A program made the position numbers and the translations under genes. From NCBI RefSeq assembly GCF_021556485.1, contig NZ_JAKGBW010000002.1, forward strand, positions 124,001 through 188,000: 64,000 bases of DNA, in the 5' to 3' direction. The notes beneath the pieces were generated by a model. That model made no database searches and was not told the origin of the DNA. It saw only the letters and a list, made by a program, of their open reading frames with translations. How positions within the stretch are numbered: position 1 is the stretch's first letter; the number at the start of each line of letters is the position of its first letter. The stretch is from Oceanobacillus alkalisoli (GTDB lineage: Bacteria; Bacillota; Bacilli; Bacillales; Amphibacillaceae). Below, in pieces: positions 53,444 through 62,645 of this stretch.

Positions 53444-54643
53444 ATGACAACAATAACATTAGACAAAACAAAAAGAATTAAAACATTAAATCATATTGCT
53501 GAGGTTGGTCTCTCAGTATTCAATAAGGAAGATTATCGTATTGATAATGAAGCGAAGGATCCGGATGCGATTGTCGTCCGAAGCTATCCGATGCATGATA
53601 TGGCTTTTGATAGCAACTTAAAGGCAATTGCACGTGCGGGAGCTGGTGTAAACAATATCCCAGTTGATACTTGTTCAAATCAAGGGATTGTCGTTTTCAA
53701 CACGCCGGGAGCAAATGCGAATGCGGTAAAAGAGCTCGTGCTTACTTCCATCATGGCATCTTCTCGTAATCTGTTTAACGGAATCGATTGGGTGAAAGAA
53801 TTAAAAGGAAAAGGCGAAGAAGTACCAGAGCTTGTTGAACAGGGGAAAAAGCAATTTGTTGGGCGTGAAGCGAAAGGAAAAAAATTGGGAGTCATCGGCC
53901 TTGGTGCGATTGGAGCAATGGTAGCGAATGATGCACTTAGCCTTGATATGGATGTTATTGGGTTTGACCCGTACATTTCTGTTGATACCGCTTGGGAGTT
54001 ATCCCGGAACATTGAGCGCGCGATGTCATTAGAGGATGTGTTTGAACAGGCGGATTATATAACAATCCATGTTCCGCTTACAAATGAAACAAATGGCATG
54101 TTAAATAGAGAAGCGTTCGAACAGATGAAGCCTGGCGTTCATATTCTTAACTTTTCCCGTGGCGGACTCGTTGATGAAGATGCGCTAGAAGTAGCGCTCG
54201 AGATGGGCCGGGTCGGTAAATATATTACTGATTTCCCGAATGACCGCTTACTTCATATGGACAATGCGGTAACGTTACCACATTTAGGTGCATCAACGAT
54301 TGAATCGGAAGAAAATTGTGCTCGCATGGCATCCCACCAAGTGAAAGACTTTCTTGAAACAGGTAATATTAAAAATGCGGTGAACTTCCCGAATGCGTTT
54401 CTTCCTTATACAGGGAAACGCCGGGTTACAGTATTTCACCATAATGTACCAAATATGCTGGGCCAAATCAATTCAATTATTTCTGAGCGTGGCCTAAATA
54501 TCGCGGCGATGATTAACAAAAGCCGTGGAGATTTAGCATATACGATGATTGATATTGATGAGAAAGTGAATGGAGACGTCATTCCAGGTATGGAAGCGGA
54601 AATTAATACAATTCAAGACGTTATCCGGATTCGCACGATTTAA
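53444..54643 (+). CDS. serA: D-3-phosphoglycerate dehydrogenase
   Basis: 399 residues. First step of serine synthesis: oxidises 3-phosphoglycerate to phosphohydroxypyruvate with NAD. The Rossmann motif is GVIGLGAIGAMVA (about residue 150), the catalytic Arg/Glu/His lie in NFSRGGLVDE (about 237) and LPHLGAST (about 283). The short C-terminal ACT domain (about 320-399, VTVFHHNVPNMLGQI) could bind serine. ATG 53444 lies behind AAAAAGGAG at a long spacing. Controlled by consecutive ZTP and glycine riboswitches, tying serine supply to folate and glycine status. Confidence 0.95.
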   Translation: MTTITLDKTKRIKTLNHIAEVGLSVFNKEDYRIDNEAKDPDAIVVRSYPMHDMAFDSNLKAIARAGAGVNNIPVDTCSNQGIVVFNTPGANANAVKELVLTSIMASSRNLFNGIDWVKELKGKGEEVPELVEQGKKQFVGREAKGKKLGVIGLGAIGAMVANDALSLDMDVIGFDPYISVDTAWELSRNIERAMSLEDVFEQADYITIHVPLTNETNGMLNREAFEQMKPGVHILNFSRGGLVDEDALEVALEMGRVGKYITDFPNDRLLHMDNAVTLPHLGASTIESEENCARMASHQVKDFLETGNIKNAVNFPNAFLPYTGKRRVTVFHHNVPNMLGQINSIISERGLNIAAMINKSRGDLAYTMIDIDEKVNGDVIPGMEAEINTIQDVIRIRTI

Positions 54644-54645
54644 TC

Positions 54646-54677
54646 GAAGCGGGACAGAGGCTCTGTCCCGTTTTTTT
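54646..54677 (+). terminator. Terminator after serA
   Basis: CGGGACAGAG pairs with CTCTGTCCCG, followed by seven T. Confidence 0.93.
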
Positions 54678-54742
54678 CACCATAAATCATCCCAATTATA
54701 AGAAAACCAGCTGGAAATTGTAAGTTTTTCCAGCTGGTTTCC

Positions 54743-56284
54743 TTATTTTTTGTCCTCGTCATCTGTAATTACCCGAAACGGCCGCATCATATCGTAATCT
54801 TCGTGCTCAAGAATATGACAATGCCATACGTAATCACCAGTATAAGGGCCAAAGTTTGCAATCACGCGAGTCACTGTTCCAGCTGGTACTTCAATTGTAT
54901 CCTTCCAGCTGCGATTATTTGGGCTGGCCGCTTCAGGTGAACCTGTAAAGATAAGCGTCCCATCCTCATTGAAGCGTTCAAGGTCAAAGGTTTGATGGTC
55001 CAGCACTTGAAACTGGACGAGATGGATATGGATAGGGTGGGAAAAGTCTGTCGTATTCACAAATGCCCATATCTCTGTTGAATCAAGCTTAGGCTTTTCT
55101 GTTACAGGGTCATGCCATTTCAGATGGTTTAGGAGTAATAACGGACGATCGAATTCATCTGCTGAGCCGACTAATTTTAAATACCGGACCGTGGAGATAT
55201 CGTTTTGTTTTAAAGACGGCACATAGGAAAGATTGCTGGGCAAATTGCTCGTATCTTTATTTTTCACATGATTCGTGACACGGAATTGTATAATATCTCC
55301 CATTTCGTCAGCTGGATCCGCATCTGGACCAAGATTGTTTTTCAGTGTAATCGTTTGCCCGGCTAGTTGTGAAAAATCAACAATAACATCAATTCGTTCG
55401 GCAGGCTGAAGCCCGATTATCTCCATATCCACCCGTTTTCGAAGCAGTCCGCCGTCTGACCCGATTTGATGAAGGACACTTCCATCATCAAGAAATAGTT
55501 GATAAGCTCTCGTATTGGATCCATTCAAAATGCGGAAACGGTATTTACGCGGTTCCACTTCCAGATATGGCCAGACTTTTCCATTCACCACAACTGTATC
55601 ACCTAAAAATGCCGGAACAATCGAAGGATATGGTAAATTCGGCCCTGCGTCAGCCGGTTGTGCAGGATAGGATAAAGAACCGTCTGGATGGAAACTTCGG
55701 TCTGTAATCATTAGCGGAATTTCATACTCGCCACTAGGAAGGTTAAGGGATGCTTCCTGTTTATCCCGTAACAGATACATTCCGGCAAGTCCGGCATATA
55801 CATTGAGTCTTGTCAGTCCCATTGCATGGTCATGATACCAAAGCAAGGTGCTTCGCTGGTGATTTGGATAATGAAATGTCCGTTTGCTGAACGTCGGTCC
55901 TGTGATTTGGAAATTTCTTGTATACCAAGCTTCAGGATGGCCATCACTTTCCTGAGTTGTTTCCATTCCATGTAAATGAACAACTGTACGTACAGTAGGG
56001 AGTTTATCCAGTCCGTGAATCGACGTATCAACTGGGAGAATATGTCGGTCTGGAAGTTCGTTATGCCATGTTACAGATACAGGCTCATCGCGGAAGGCTT
56101 CAATTAGCGGACCGGGAAATTGCCCGTTATATCCCCATAAAGTTGTTCGTGGTAGGTCACGATGTAATTTAGTCTTGAATGCTTCCATTGTAATATCGTA
56201 ATACGCTCCTTGCTTTGTCCTTTTGTTTGGCTGGAGTGTGTTCAAGATTGGAAGGGGATCTACAAATTTTTCTAGTCGCTGCAT
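54743..56284 (-). CDS. cotA: Spore coat multicopper oxidase CotA (laccase)
   Basis: 513 residues, the same length as B. subtilis CotA. Copper ligands are in VVHLHG (about residue 103), LWYHDHAMGLTRLN (about 148), HPIHIHLVQF (about 423) and the T1 site WHCHILEHEDYDMMRP (about 488). The start LEKFVDPLPI matches CotA. Deposited in the outer spore coat, it oxidises phenols and makes brown pigment. ATG 56284 follows GAGGTG; the longer frame is rejected. It is a lone gene, with a dispersed repeat upstream. Confidence 0.96.
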   Translation of the reverse strand: MQRLEKFVDPLPILNTLQPNKRTKQGAYYDITMEAFKTKLHRDLPRTTLWGYNGQFPGPLIEAFRDEPVSVTWHNELPDRHILPVDTSIHGLDKLPTVRTVVHLHGMETTQESDGHPEAWYTRNFQITGPTFSKRTFHYPNHQRSTLLWYHDHAMGLTRLNVYAGLAGMYLLRDKQEASLNLPSGEYEIPLMITDRSFHPDGSLSYPAQPADAGPNLPYPSIVPAFLGDTVVVNGKVWPYLEVEPRKYRFRILNGSNTRAYQLFLDDGSVLHQIGSDGGLLRKRVDMEIIGLQPAERIDVIVDFSQLAGQTITLKNNLGPDADPADEMGDIIQFRVTNHVKNKDTSNLPSNLSYVPSLKQNDISTVRYLKLVGSADEFDRPLLLLNHLKWHDPVTEKPKLDSTEIWAFVNTTDFSHPIHIHLVQFQVLDHQTFDLERFNEDGTLIFTGSPEAASPNNRSWKDTIEVPAGTVTRVIANFGPYTGDYVWHCHILEHEDYDMMRPFRVITDDEDKK

Positions 56285-56344
56285 GTTTTTCACCTCATAT
56301 CTTACAAATAACTCCACTTTCGCATCTGTGGTTAGCCATTAAAT

Positions 56345-56560
56345 GAATTGCCGATTACTCTCATCCAGCGTAAGTGATTTGCTCATTCTCTAGACTGGCG
56401 TTCTAATCGCCGTTCAATTGCCCGGTGGACGGATGCGCATCCTTAGGCACTGCTAGTGCTCAGCGCGAGGAGGCTTGCCGGCCGCTCAGCAGGTGCGAGA
56501 GGTGTCTGGACTGCGGACCTCCAGTAGAAAGTTTCGAGTTAGGCACACTTACACTGTATG
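56345..56560 (+). repeat. Dispersed repeat, copy C (longest)
   Basis: The longest copy of the repeat also seen at 6085-6185 and, inverted and shortened, at 20035-20135. Blocks: ATTACTCTCATCCAGCGTAA, TTGCTCATTCTCTAG, TTCTAATCGCCGTTCA, CCCGGTGGACGGATGCGCATCC and GAGAGGTGTCTGGACTGCGG. GC-rich for this genome. A 104-codon frame across it (56425-56739) is not conserved between copies and is not called as a gene. The rest of the gap to 56766 is the dgk promoter region. Confidence 0.6.
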
Positions 56561-56766
56561 AAAGCAATTGGCAGTTTTTAGTTTGTATAAAGGTGTACGT
56601 AGCTTTTTCAGGTTGCGAAAATAGAGCTTATAATAATAAATGCTTTAATTTAAAAATTGGGAAAGGCGAATGTACTATATTGTTAAAAAGAAGCAGCGAA
56701 TCGCGATGGTTTGAACATGCGAAATATGATAAAATATGAAAGATCTAATTTGAAGGAGGAGTAATG

Positions 56767-57408
56767 ATGGCGGAAGTACCTTTTATTGCGATTGAAGGTC
56801 CGATTGGTATCGGCAAGACTTCACTTGCAAAAAAGATAGCCAGTCATTTTGAATTTCATTTGTTGAAAGAGATTGTGAGTGAGAATCCTTTTCTTGACAA
56901 ATTTTATGAAGATATAAATGAGTGGAGTTTTCAAACGGAAATGTTTTTCCTGTGCAATCGATATAAGCAGCTAGAAGATATCGAAAATGATTTTCTGAAG
57001 AACGCACGTCCAGTCGTCGCGGACTATCATATTGTAAAAAATATGATTTTTGCGAGACGGACATTAAATGAAAGCCAGCTTGATAAGTATGGACAAATAT
57101 ATGAAATTTTAACGAAGGATATGCCCTTGCCTAATCTGATGATTTATATAACCGGAAGTCTTGACACGATTATGGAACGGATTAGCAAACGGGGAAGAGG
57201 TATAGAGAAGAATATCGAAGCAACGTACTTGCAGCAATTGACAGAGGATTATAAACAATTCATGGATGCATTTGAAAAAGGACATCCGGATATCCCGCTT
57301 ATCCGAATTGACGGCGATAAAACAGATTTCATGCAGAATCAAGAACATCTGGAAACAATATTAGAAATGATTCACGAGCAGTTGAGGCTTAAAGGAGTAA
57401 ACAAATGA
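56767..57408 (+). CDS. dgk: Deoxyguanosine kinase-like deoxynucleoside kinase
   Basis: 213 residues. The P-loop is EGPIGIGKTS (about residues 9-18), followed by the deoxynucleoside kinase features EIVSENPFLDKFY (about 35), WSFQTEMFFLCNRYKQ and the lid ISKRGRGIEK (about 137). By family and pairing this is the Dgk type, phosphorylating deoxyguanosine for salvage. The second of two adjacent ATGs is better spaced from GGAGGAG. Its last 4 bases overlap the start of dck (ATGA), showing translational coupling. Confidence 0.92.
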   Translation: MAEVPFIAIEGPIGIGKTSLAKKIASHFEFHLLKEIVSENPFLDKFYEDINEWSFQTEMFFLCNRYKQLEDIENDFLKNARPVVADYHIVKNMIFARRTLNESQLDKYGQIYEILTKDMPLPNLMIYITGSLDTIMERISKRGRGIEKNIEATYLQQLTEDYKQFMDAFEKGHPDIPLIRIDGDKTDFMQNQEHLETILEMIHEQLRLKGVNK

Positions 57409-58094
57409 ATTGGAGAGAGAAATACGGTATACCGAACGACGCAGTAATCACAGTTGCCGGGACAGTCGGTGTCGGTAAGTCAACGATGACTACTTCCTTG
57501 GCACAGGCACTTCATTTTAAAACATCTTTTGAAAAAGTGGAGCAAAACCCTTATTTGGAAAGTTTTTATCAAGATTTTGAACGGTGGAGTTTCCATTTAC
57601 AAGTCTATTTCCTGGCAGAGCGTTTCAAAGAACAAAAGAAAATATTTGAATATGGTGGAGGATTTGTGCAGGACCGCTCGATTTATGAAGATACAGGAAT
57701 ATTTGCGAAAATGCATTATGAGAAAGGTACCATGTCACCGACGGACTATGAAACATATACAAATTTATTTGAAGCGATGGTGATGACACCATATTTTCCA
57801 CATCCAGATTTATTGATTTATTTGGAAGGGTCTTTAGATGAAGTGATTGGGCGGATTAACAAACGTGGTCGGGAAATGGAGCAGAAAACACCGGTTAGCT
57901 ACTGGGAAGAAATGCATGAGCGTTACAGTAAGTGGATTGACAGCTTTAATGCTTGCCCTGTTTTACGGATTAATATTGCAGATTATGACTTGAACGAGGA
58001 AGCGTCACTTGAACCAATCTTAGAAAAAATTGGACGGAGGATTGGCCGACGGAAAGCGAATTACACAATCCCGCTTACTCGGGATCACCGGTAA
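57405..58094 (+). CDS. dck: Deoxyadenosine/deoxycytidine kinase
   Basis: 229 residues. P-loop VAGTVGVGKST (about 17-27), KVEQNPYLESFYQDFERWSFHLQVYFLAERF (in part, about 44-74), QDRSIYEDTGIFA (about 86-98, DRS motif) and the lid NKRGREMEQ (about 152). It phosphorylates dA and dC with the 5' nucleotides feeding DNA precursor pools. Coupled to dgk as the yaaF-yaaG pair is in B. subtilis, though here far from serS/yaaH. Confidence 0.93.
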   Translation: MNWREKYGIPNDAVITVAGTVGVGKSTMTTSLAQALHFKTSFEKVEQNPYLESFYQDFERWSFHLQVYFLAERFKEQKKIFEYGGGFVQDRSIYEDTGIFAKMHYEKGTMSPTDYETYTNLFEAMVMTPYFPHPDLLIYLEGSLDEVIGRINKRGREMEQKTPVSYWEEMHERYSKWIDSFNACPVLRINIADYDLNEEASLEPILEKIGRRIGRRKANYTIPLTRDHR

Positions 58095-58154
58095 GTCGCT
58101 AACTCGTCGATTCCTGCATAAAATAATGGGAGTAATCAAGCGAGGGGTGAAACC

Positions 58155-58709
58155 ATGGGATTATATATCAATGGCGATTACGAAGATATATATCAGTCTG
58201 ATGAAGCGGTTAATGATAACAATCAAGTAATCTATGTCCATGACCGTGCTTCTGAAAGGCTGAAAGAACAGGAGGATTTTAACGTATCCACTCGGGAGCA
58301 TCTTGCTGGAATGAAAGCATCAGCTGACAGGGAATATATAAGGAACCGGCAGAAATGGGAAGAATTTGAGGCAGACTACGGAAATATATTAGCCAAATTG
58401 ACAGCTATCTCAAAGGAAAATGAACAGCTTTCCAATCAAGTCACTGCTTATTTGAGGAGCCAGGAAGAAATCACGAAACGTTTCGCCATTGACCAAACGA
58501 AGATGGAGGACCTTAAGAAACGGATGGAAGAGCAGGAGGCTTTAACGGCAAAAGTTGTACGCCAACTCGATCATTTCCGCAGTATATTATATGAACGCAC
58601 AAATTATTTGGCAGAAAAGGTAGGGGAAGCAACAACGACTATTCTCCAATTTTTAAAAAGTGAATCAAGCTCGTCTAAAACAAAAGATAAAGAAAAGATT
58701 ACACAATGA
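58155..58709 (+). CDS. Coiled-coil protein, unknown function
   Basis: 184 residues; about 30-150 is almost continuous amphipathic helix with heptads (KLTAISKENEQLSNQV, KMEDLKKRMEEQEALTAKV), ending in a Ser/Lys-rich tail. No membrane segment or signal. ATG 58155 follows GAGGGGTGA. It stands 60 bases after dck on the same strand and may belong to that operon; no known role. Confidence 0.7.
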   Translation: MGLYINGDYEDIYQSDEAVNDNNQVIYVHDRASERLKEQEDFNVSTREHLAGMKASADREYIRNRQKWEEFEADYGNILAKLTAISKENEQLSNQVTAYLRSQEEITKRFAIDQTKMEDLKKRMEEQEALTAKVVRQLDHFRSILYERTNYLAEKVGEATTTILQFLKSESSSSKTKDKEKITQ

Positions 58710-58763
58710 ACAGCGATGTGAATTGGAAAAGAAATAGGGACGGGGGATGTTCAACCCTCGGCC

Positions 58764-59801
58764 CTATTCAAAGTTTAATTTATAATCCTCTGCTTTAATC
58801 ATTTTGAGCTTCCTTGAGAACACATAGATTAACCCCAAATTTAACAAAATTGGTAAGATGAAGAATGTCCCTAGCATAATTGTGATATTATGCAACGTCC
58901 AGCCACCTTCAGCCAGGTTAATATAATTAAGCGGCCCAACAAGTCCGGATAGACCGAATCCAGCACTATATGGTGTCCCTTGAATATTCAGCACTCCTGC
59001 AAGCCCACCGAGCAATGCCGCTGTAACTAACATCGGGAAAGCAATTTTCGGCTTCATTAAGAAATTCCGCATCTGAATCTTCGGCGAACCGAGCACATGG
59101 GCAAGAGCAGTACCAAGAGAATTCGCTTTATAACTAGCAATTGCAAGTCCAACTCCAGCCGCAACTATCCCAAGATTTGCTGCTCCAGAGCCAATCCCTG
59201 AAAGCATAATAACTGTTGCAACACCAACAGTAGAGATAGGCGATAGAATGATCAGACAGAAGATTACCGCAATCAATGCGCCCATCAGTACCGGCTGCAT
59301 TGTCGTAACTGCTGCAACTAATTCCCCTAACAGTCCTGTTGAATGACGAATGACAGGAAGTAACGCATAGCCAATCATCCCTGGCACGATAATACTTAAT
59401 GTCGGTATTAATAAAATAGAATAGCCTTTCAACCGGTCACCAATCCATAAGACAAATAAGACTGCAAGCGCCGCTGTAATACCAGTATTAATAACAATTC
59501 CAATTCCATTTAATGCAAATAATCCTTCTTCTGTTTTTGTGACTGCCCCGCTGCCAATCATTGCTGCAATGCCGACGGAAGCAGTTTGTATTGGTGTCAG
59601 TTTAAATGTAACCCCAACCATTACCCCGATTAAGATAGGTAGTAGACTCATAACCATCACCGTAATATCAAATAAATGTTCTAAAGACGGAAAATATGGG
59701 ATTAATATTTTTAAAATTTCCCCTAATAAAGCGTTCGGAATTAACGCAACAACAATCCCAATGCTCATCCCATTTAATAATTTGCTGACAAAATCCTTCA
59801 T
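58764..59801 (-). CDS. PTS EIIC-like membrane protein
   Basis: 345 residues with about ten membrane segments, of the PTS_EIIC_2 type (MSIGIVVALIPNALLGEILK, IAAMIGSGAVT, GPLNYINLAEGGW in parts). No EIIA, EIIB or sugar enzyme gene is near, and no phosphorylation site is expected in IIC, so the substrate is unknown; it could be a stand-alone carrier. ATG 59801 lies behind AAGGAG at a tight spacing; the in-frame upstream extension lacks a ribosome site. Confidence 0.82.
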   Translation of the reverse strand: MKDFVSKLLNGMSIGIVVALIPNALLGEILKILIPYFPSLEHLFDITVMVMSLLPILIGVMVGVTFKLTPIQTASVGIAAMIGSGAVTKTEEGLFALNGIGIVINTGITAALAVLFVLWIGDRLKGYSILLIPTLSIIVPGMIGYALLPVIRHSTGLLGELVAAVTTMQPVLMGALIAVIFCLIILSPISTVGVATVIMLSGIGSGAANLGIVAAGVGLAIASYKANSLGTALAHVLGSPKIQMRNFLMKPKIAFPMLVTAALLGGLAGVLNIQGTPYSAGFGLSGLVGPLNYINLAEGGWTLHNITIMLGTFFILPILLNLGLIYVFSRKLKMIKAEDYKLNFE

Positions 59802-59935
59802 CTCTCCTTGTCTCCCCTGTATAACGTAATTGGAGTAAATTATATGACGAGTTTCGTTAATAGTCAATCATTTTTCTTTAATATAGTAATGCTTTTATGT
59901 ATTAAAGTAAAAATCAAATGGTTTGTTTCTAGAAA

Positions 59936-59972
59936 AAAACAGCTCTATCTGATTAGAAGAGCTGTCGTTTCA
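59936..59972 (-). terminator. Terminator after the RDD gene
   Basis: On the minus strand ACAGCTCT pairs with AGAGCTGT, followed by TTTTTTT. Confidence 0.85.
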
Positions 59973-60368
59973 TTATTCTGTTGCTTCTCTTACAATTGTG
60001 CCGGTTTTGAGGTCATGCGGGAAGAGTCTGCCTGCTTGGGCTTCAAAGCTATCTCTATTTTTGAAGTATGCGATAGTGCTAGTCGTGTCACGGTGCAGCA
60101 TTCTTTTTAAAATTTGATCGCTAGTCAAACCTTTGCCATCCTCACTTTTTAATTCAATTCCCATTAGTCTGTAACCAATTGTTTGCCCGCCATTTTTTAA
60201 TTGTACGTATTCTAATGTGTACTGGCTCAACATTGGCAATACAATGGTGTGGAAGGCTTCATTTTTAATTTTTTTCCGTAAGAAGTATTCCACGCCTAGT
60301 GAAACTACAGTGCTAATACCAGCATCAATTAGTGAGGCTTTTAATCGTTTCTTTGTCAAAGCTTCCAT
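59973..60368 (-). CDS. RDD family membrane protein
   Basis: 131 residues. LKASLIDAGIST (about 9-20) carries the aspartate of the first RDD helix, and QLKNGGQTIGYRLMGIEL (about 56-73) is the family's second signature, followed by a TSDQILKRMLHRD helix. Shorter than usual RDD proteins. Role unknown; some RDD proteins act in ion transport. Start behind AGGAGGAATTTC. Confidence 0.8.
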   Translation of the reverse strand: MEALTKKRLKASLIDAGISTVVSLGVEYFLRKKIKNEAFHTIVLPMLSQYTLEYVQLKNGGQTIGYRLMGIELKSEDGKGLTSDQILKRMLHRDTTSTIAYFKNRDSFEAQAGRLFPHDLKTGTIVREATE

Positions 60369-60603
60369 TGAAATTCCTCCTGTCGTTAATCATCTCCCTA
60401 CTCTATACGAATTTTAATAGAATTGGTTTCAATAAAATGAATAACTACTGGATTCAGTTTTGTCATTTTTCATTAGATAGGAAAAGAGAAATTGTCGAAA
60501 AAACGCGTGTTATTCCAGAAATTTATTCTGAATGGCAGTTTTTTAATGATTAAGTCATGGATTAGCAAAAATACCTTTTGTTTATAGTTCTAAAGCTAGA
60601 CTG

Positions 60604-60747
60604 TTTTTCTAATGTTTTTGTCCTCTGCAAAGAAAGATACGAGGAAAAGTATGCTTTCGGGAAATAGATCCTAGCATTTGAGTGCGTCTAAGGTCTATCT
60701 CTTTCGGAAAGATTCCTAGTAAACTATCTTTCCTCCTATTAGAAAAA
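60604..60747. repeat. Imperfect 144-bp inverted-repeat element
   Basis: TTTTTCTAAT (60604-60613) and ATTAGAAAAA (60738-60747) face each other, with further imperfect pairing inside (GAAAGATA / TATCTTTC; TTTCGGGAAATAGAT / ATCTCTTTCGGAAA). It fills the middle of the 454-base gene-free gap 60369-60822. It may be a small MITE-like element or a long RNA hairpin. Confidence 0.4.
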
Positions 60748-60822
60748 TAGTTTAATTATCCGATTCTTTTAACTATTCCATCTGATAGGATTGGACGTAA
60801 CATCTGTTAAAGGGGGAGGGAC

Positions 60823-61245
60823 ATGCAAAAAATAATCCGAGCAGGAGTAATCGTTTTACTTTTACTTTCTTTTTTTAATGTGTCTATTCAAGCAGCAAGT
60901 GATTACAATCCATGGAAATTACATAAAGAATCATCCCAGAAAGTCGTGCAGAGCATGCAAGCATACTTTTATGATAAATCTATTAAATCAGAAAAGGAGT
61001 GGGAGAGGATCAGGGAAGAAAACTCGAAAGATTTGGAGGTGTTGTTAGATAAAGAAAGGGTGCAGGTTAGATCGGAAGTAAGGGGATACGGGAAGGGCTT
61101 AGAGGCGCAATTAAATCATTTATTAGAGAAGCAATCGGCAAAAAAAGTGTATGCTGCTTATGAAATAGAAAAAGGTGTGCAGATACAAGTGGAAATAGAA
61201 AAAGAGATTGCAGCATATCTAAACGATTTATTAGCACAAAAATAA
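60823..61245 (+). CDS. Exported coiled-coil protein A, unknown function
   Basis: 140 residues. Signal peptide (1-25: basic start, LLLLSFFNVS, QAA-SD), then a mostly helical charged body (about 45-138) with no cysteine. ATG 60823 follows AAGGGGGAGG. First of three consecutive genes with the same plan: short hydrophobic N terminus plus acidic helical body. No family recognised. Confidence 0.75.
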   Translation: MQKIIRAGVIVLLLLSFFNVSIQAASDYNPWKLHKESSQKVVQSMQAYFYDKSIKSEKEWERIREENSKDLEVLLDKERVQVRSEVRGYGKGLEAQLNHLLEKQSAKKVYAAYEIEKGVQIQVEIEKEIAAYLNDLLAQK

Positions 61246-61266
61246 ATAAAAAAGGGGAGTTATTAG

Positions 61267-62049
61267 TTGAAATCATTTCTTAAAACATTCAAAGGGAAAG
61301 TTATTTCGATTGGATTAGCTATTGTTGTCGTCTGGAGCGCAGGAGCGGTGTTTGCGTCGACAAATGCTGGAGAACAGCTTCGTGCTTGGTACGATGACTT
61401 GTTCAATCAGACGGTTGCTGAGATTGAAACTGATACGGAAGCATATATGGAAAGTCGCTTACCGGAGCTGCAAGCTGAATATGACCAGCTGAAAGAACAG
61501 GTTGGCATCGATATTGACCTAAGCAGGGAACTTGCAACTGGAGAAACCTTAGAAGAAATTATTCAAGCGAAACTTGAGCATATCGGTGAGATTGATATAG
61601 AGCAACAGGAAATTCTAGCTGGAATTGGCTTAGAGTTTTACAACGTGTTTCTTGATGGGTATTTAGAAATCGGAAATAATGCGAATGCTGCTCTAAACTT
61701 TGCAACGGATGATCTTACTGCATATACAGCAGATAGAGGAAATGTAGCAATTGAACAATTAACAGCGGATATCGGACAAGCGAGGGATGAAGCAGTTGAA
61801 GAGCTGGAAGAAGCAATTCGTCAAGCACAGGAAATGCTTGCAGCAGAAGTAGCTGAGAATCAGGAGATTACGACTAGGAATTTAATGAACCAAGTGGATT
61901 GGACCATTCGTGATCTTCGCGAAGATGTTACACAAGTCGTAACAAGGCTTGCGGACGAACAAAAGGAGTTAATTACGGTAACCGCCCAGCAACTTGGTGA
62001 AGAAGCAAAAACAGCGCTTGACGATGTCGTATCGAGCATCAATGAATAA
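61267..62049 (+). CDS. Exported or anchored coiled-coil protein B, unknown function
   Basis: 260 residues. One N-terminal hydrophobic segment (about 12-30, ending VFA-ST), then long acidic helices (RAWYDDLFNQTVAEIETDTE; AVEELEEAIRQAQEMLAAEV in parts). The first 60 mature residues resemble the same region in protein C (LRAWYDDLF vs ITSWFDVKT). TTG 61267 follows AAAGGGGAG, 21 bases after gene A. Ends inside gene C (8-base overlap). Confidence 0.75.
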   Translation: MKSFLKTFKGKVISIGLAIVVVWSAGAVFASTNAGEQLRAWYDDLFNQTVAEIETDTEAYMESRLPELQAEYDQLKEQVGIDIDLSRELATGETLEEIIQAKLEHIGEIDIEQQEILAGIGLEFYNVFLDGYLEIGNNANAALNFATDDLTAYTADRGNVAIEQLTADIGQARDEAVEELEEAIRQAQEMLAAEVAENQEITTRNLMNQVDWTIRDLREDVTQVVTRLADEQKELITVTAQQLGEEAKTALDDVVSSINE

Positions 62050-62485
62050 GAAATGGATTATTTCACTTACAATATTTATTATTTTTCTGTTTGGTGGAGG
62101 GATTACTGCTACGGTTGCTGATTCTTCCCTTTCAGGAATAATAACGAGCTGGTTCGATGTTAAGACGGAGCGCTCGATTGTAGAACTCGATAATGCAATT
62201 AAAGAAGAGCAAGCAATACAGACAGAGCGTCTGAAAGAGGTTCTTGCTGAACAGATTGCAGAAGTTGACCAAGAGTGGGATGAATTTGTTGAAGTGGAGA
62301 AGCAAAGGCAGCTTACCATTCTGCGGGAACATACGGATACACAAATTGCTGAACTTAATGAAATCCGAGAAATAGATCCCGAAAGAAAAAAGGTAATGGA
62401 AAATGAACTAGAACGCATCTTCCAGGAAGCAGCGACGGAAATGGAAGAAATCAAGCTTGAAATTGTAAGAGAGGAAGTGGAGTGA
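62042..62485 (+). CDS. Exported or anchored coiled-coil protein C, unknown function
   Basis: 147 residues. Hydrophobic N terminus (about 4-26), then SGIITSWFD and a continuous charged helix (about 40-147). ATG 62042 lies within the end of gene B (ATGAATAA), so B and C are translationally coupled. B and C look like paralogues. No family recognised; the three genes form one operon. Confidence 0.75.
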   Translation: MNKKWIISLTIFIIFLFGGGITATVADSSLSGIITSWFDVKTERSIVELDNAIKEEQAIQTERLKEVLAEQIAEVDQEWDEFVEVEKQRQLTILREHTDTQIAELNEIREIDPERKKVMENELERIFQEAATEMEEIKLEIVREEVE

Positions 62486-62645
62486 ATAGTCATTTCATTC
62501 CTCTTCTTTTTTGTCATTTCCTTAATTTTTACCATCTCCAGTTCGTTTCAATTGTATTGCATGAAGTTATTAATTAAAATACTTATAAAGCGAAACTAAC
62601 TTATTATATCTGATTATATATGGAGAAGTTAAGGAGTGGACAAGG

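Noticed and set aside
56425-56739. 104-codon ORF upstream of dgk
   Set aside because: It runs through a non-coding dispersed repeat whose other copies do not keep the frame, and has no ribosome site.
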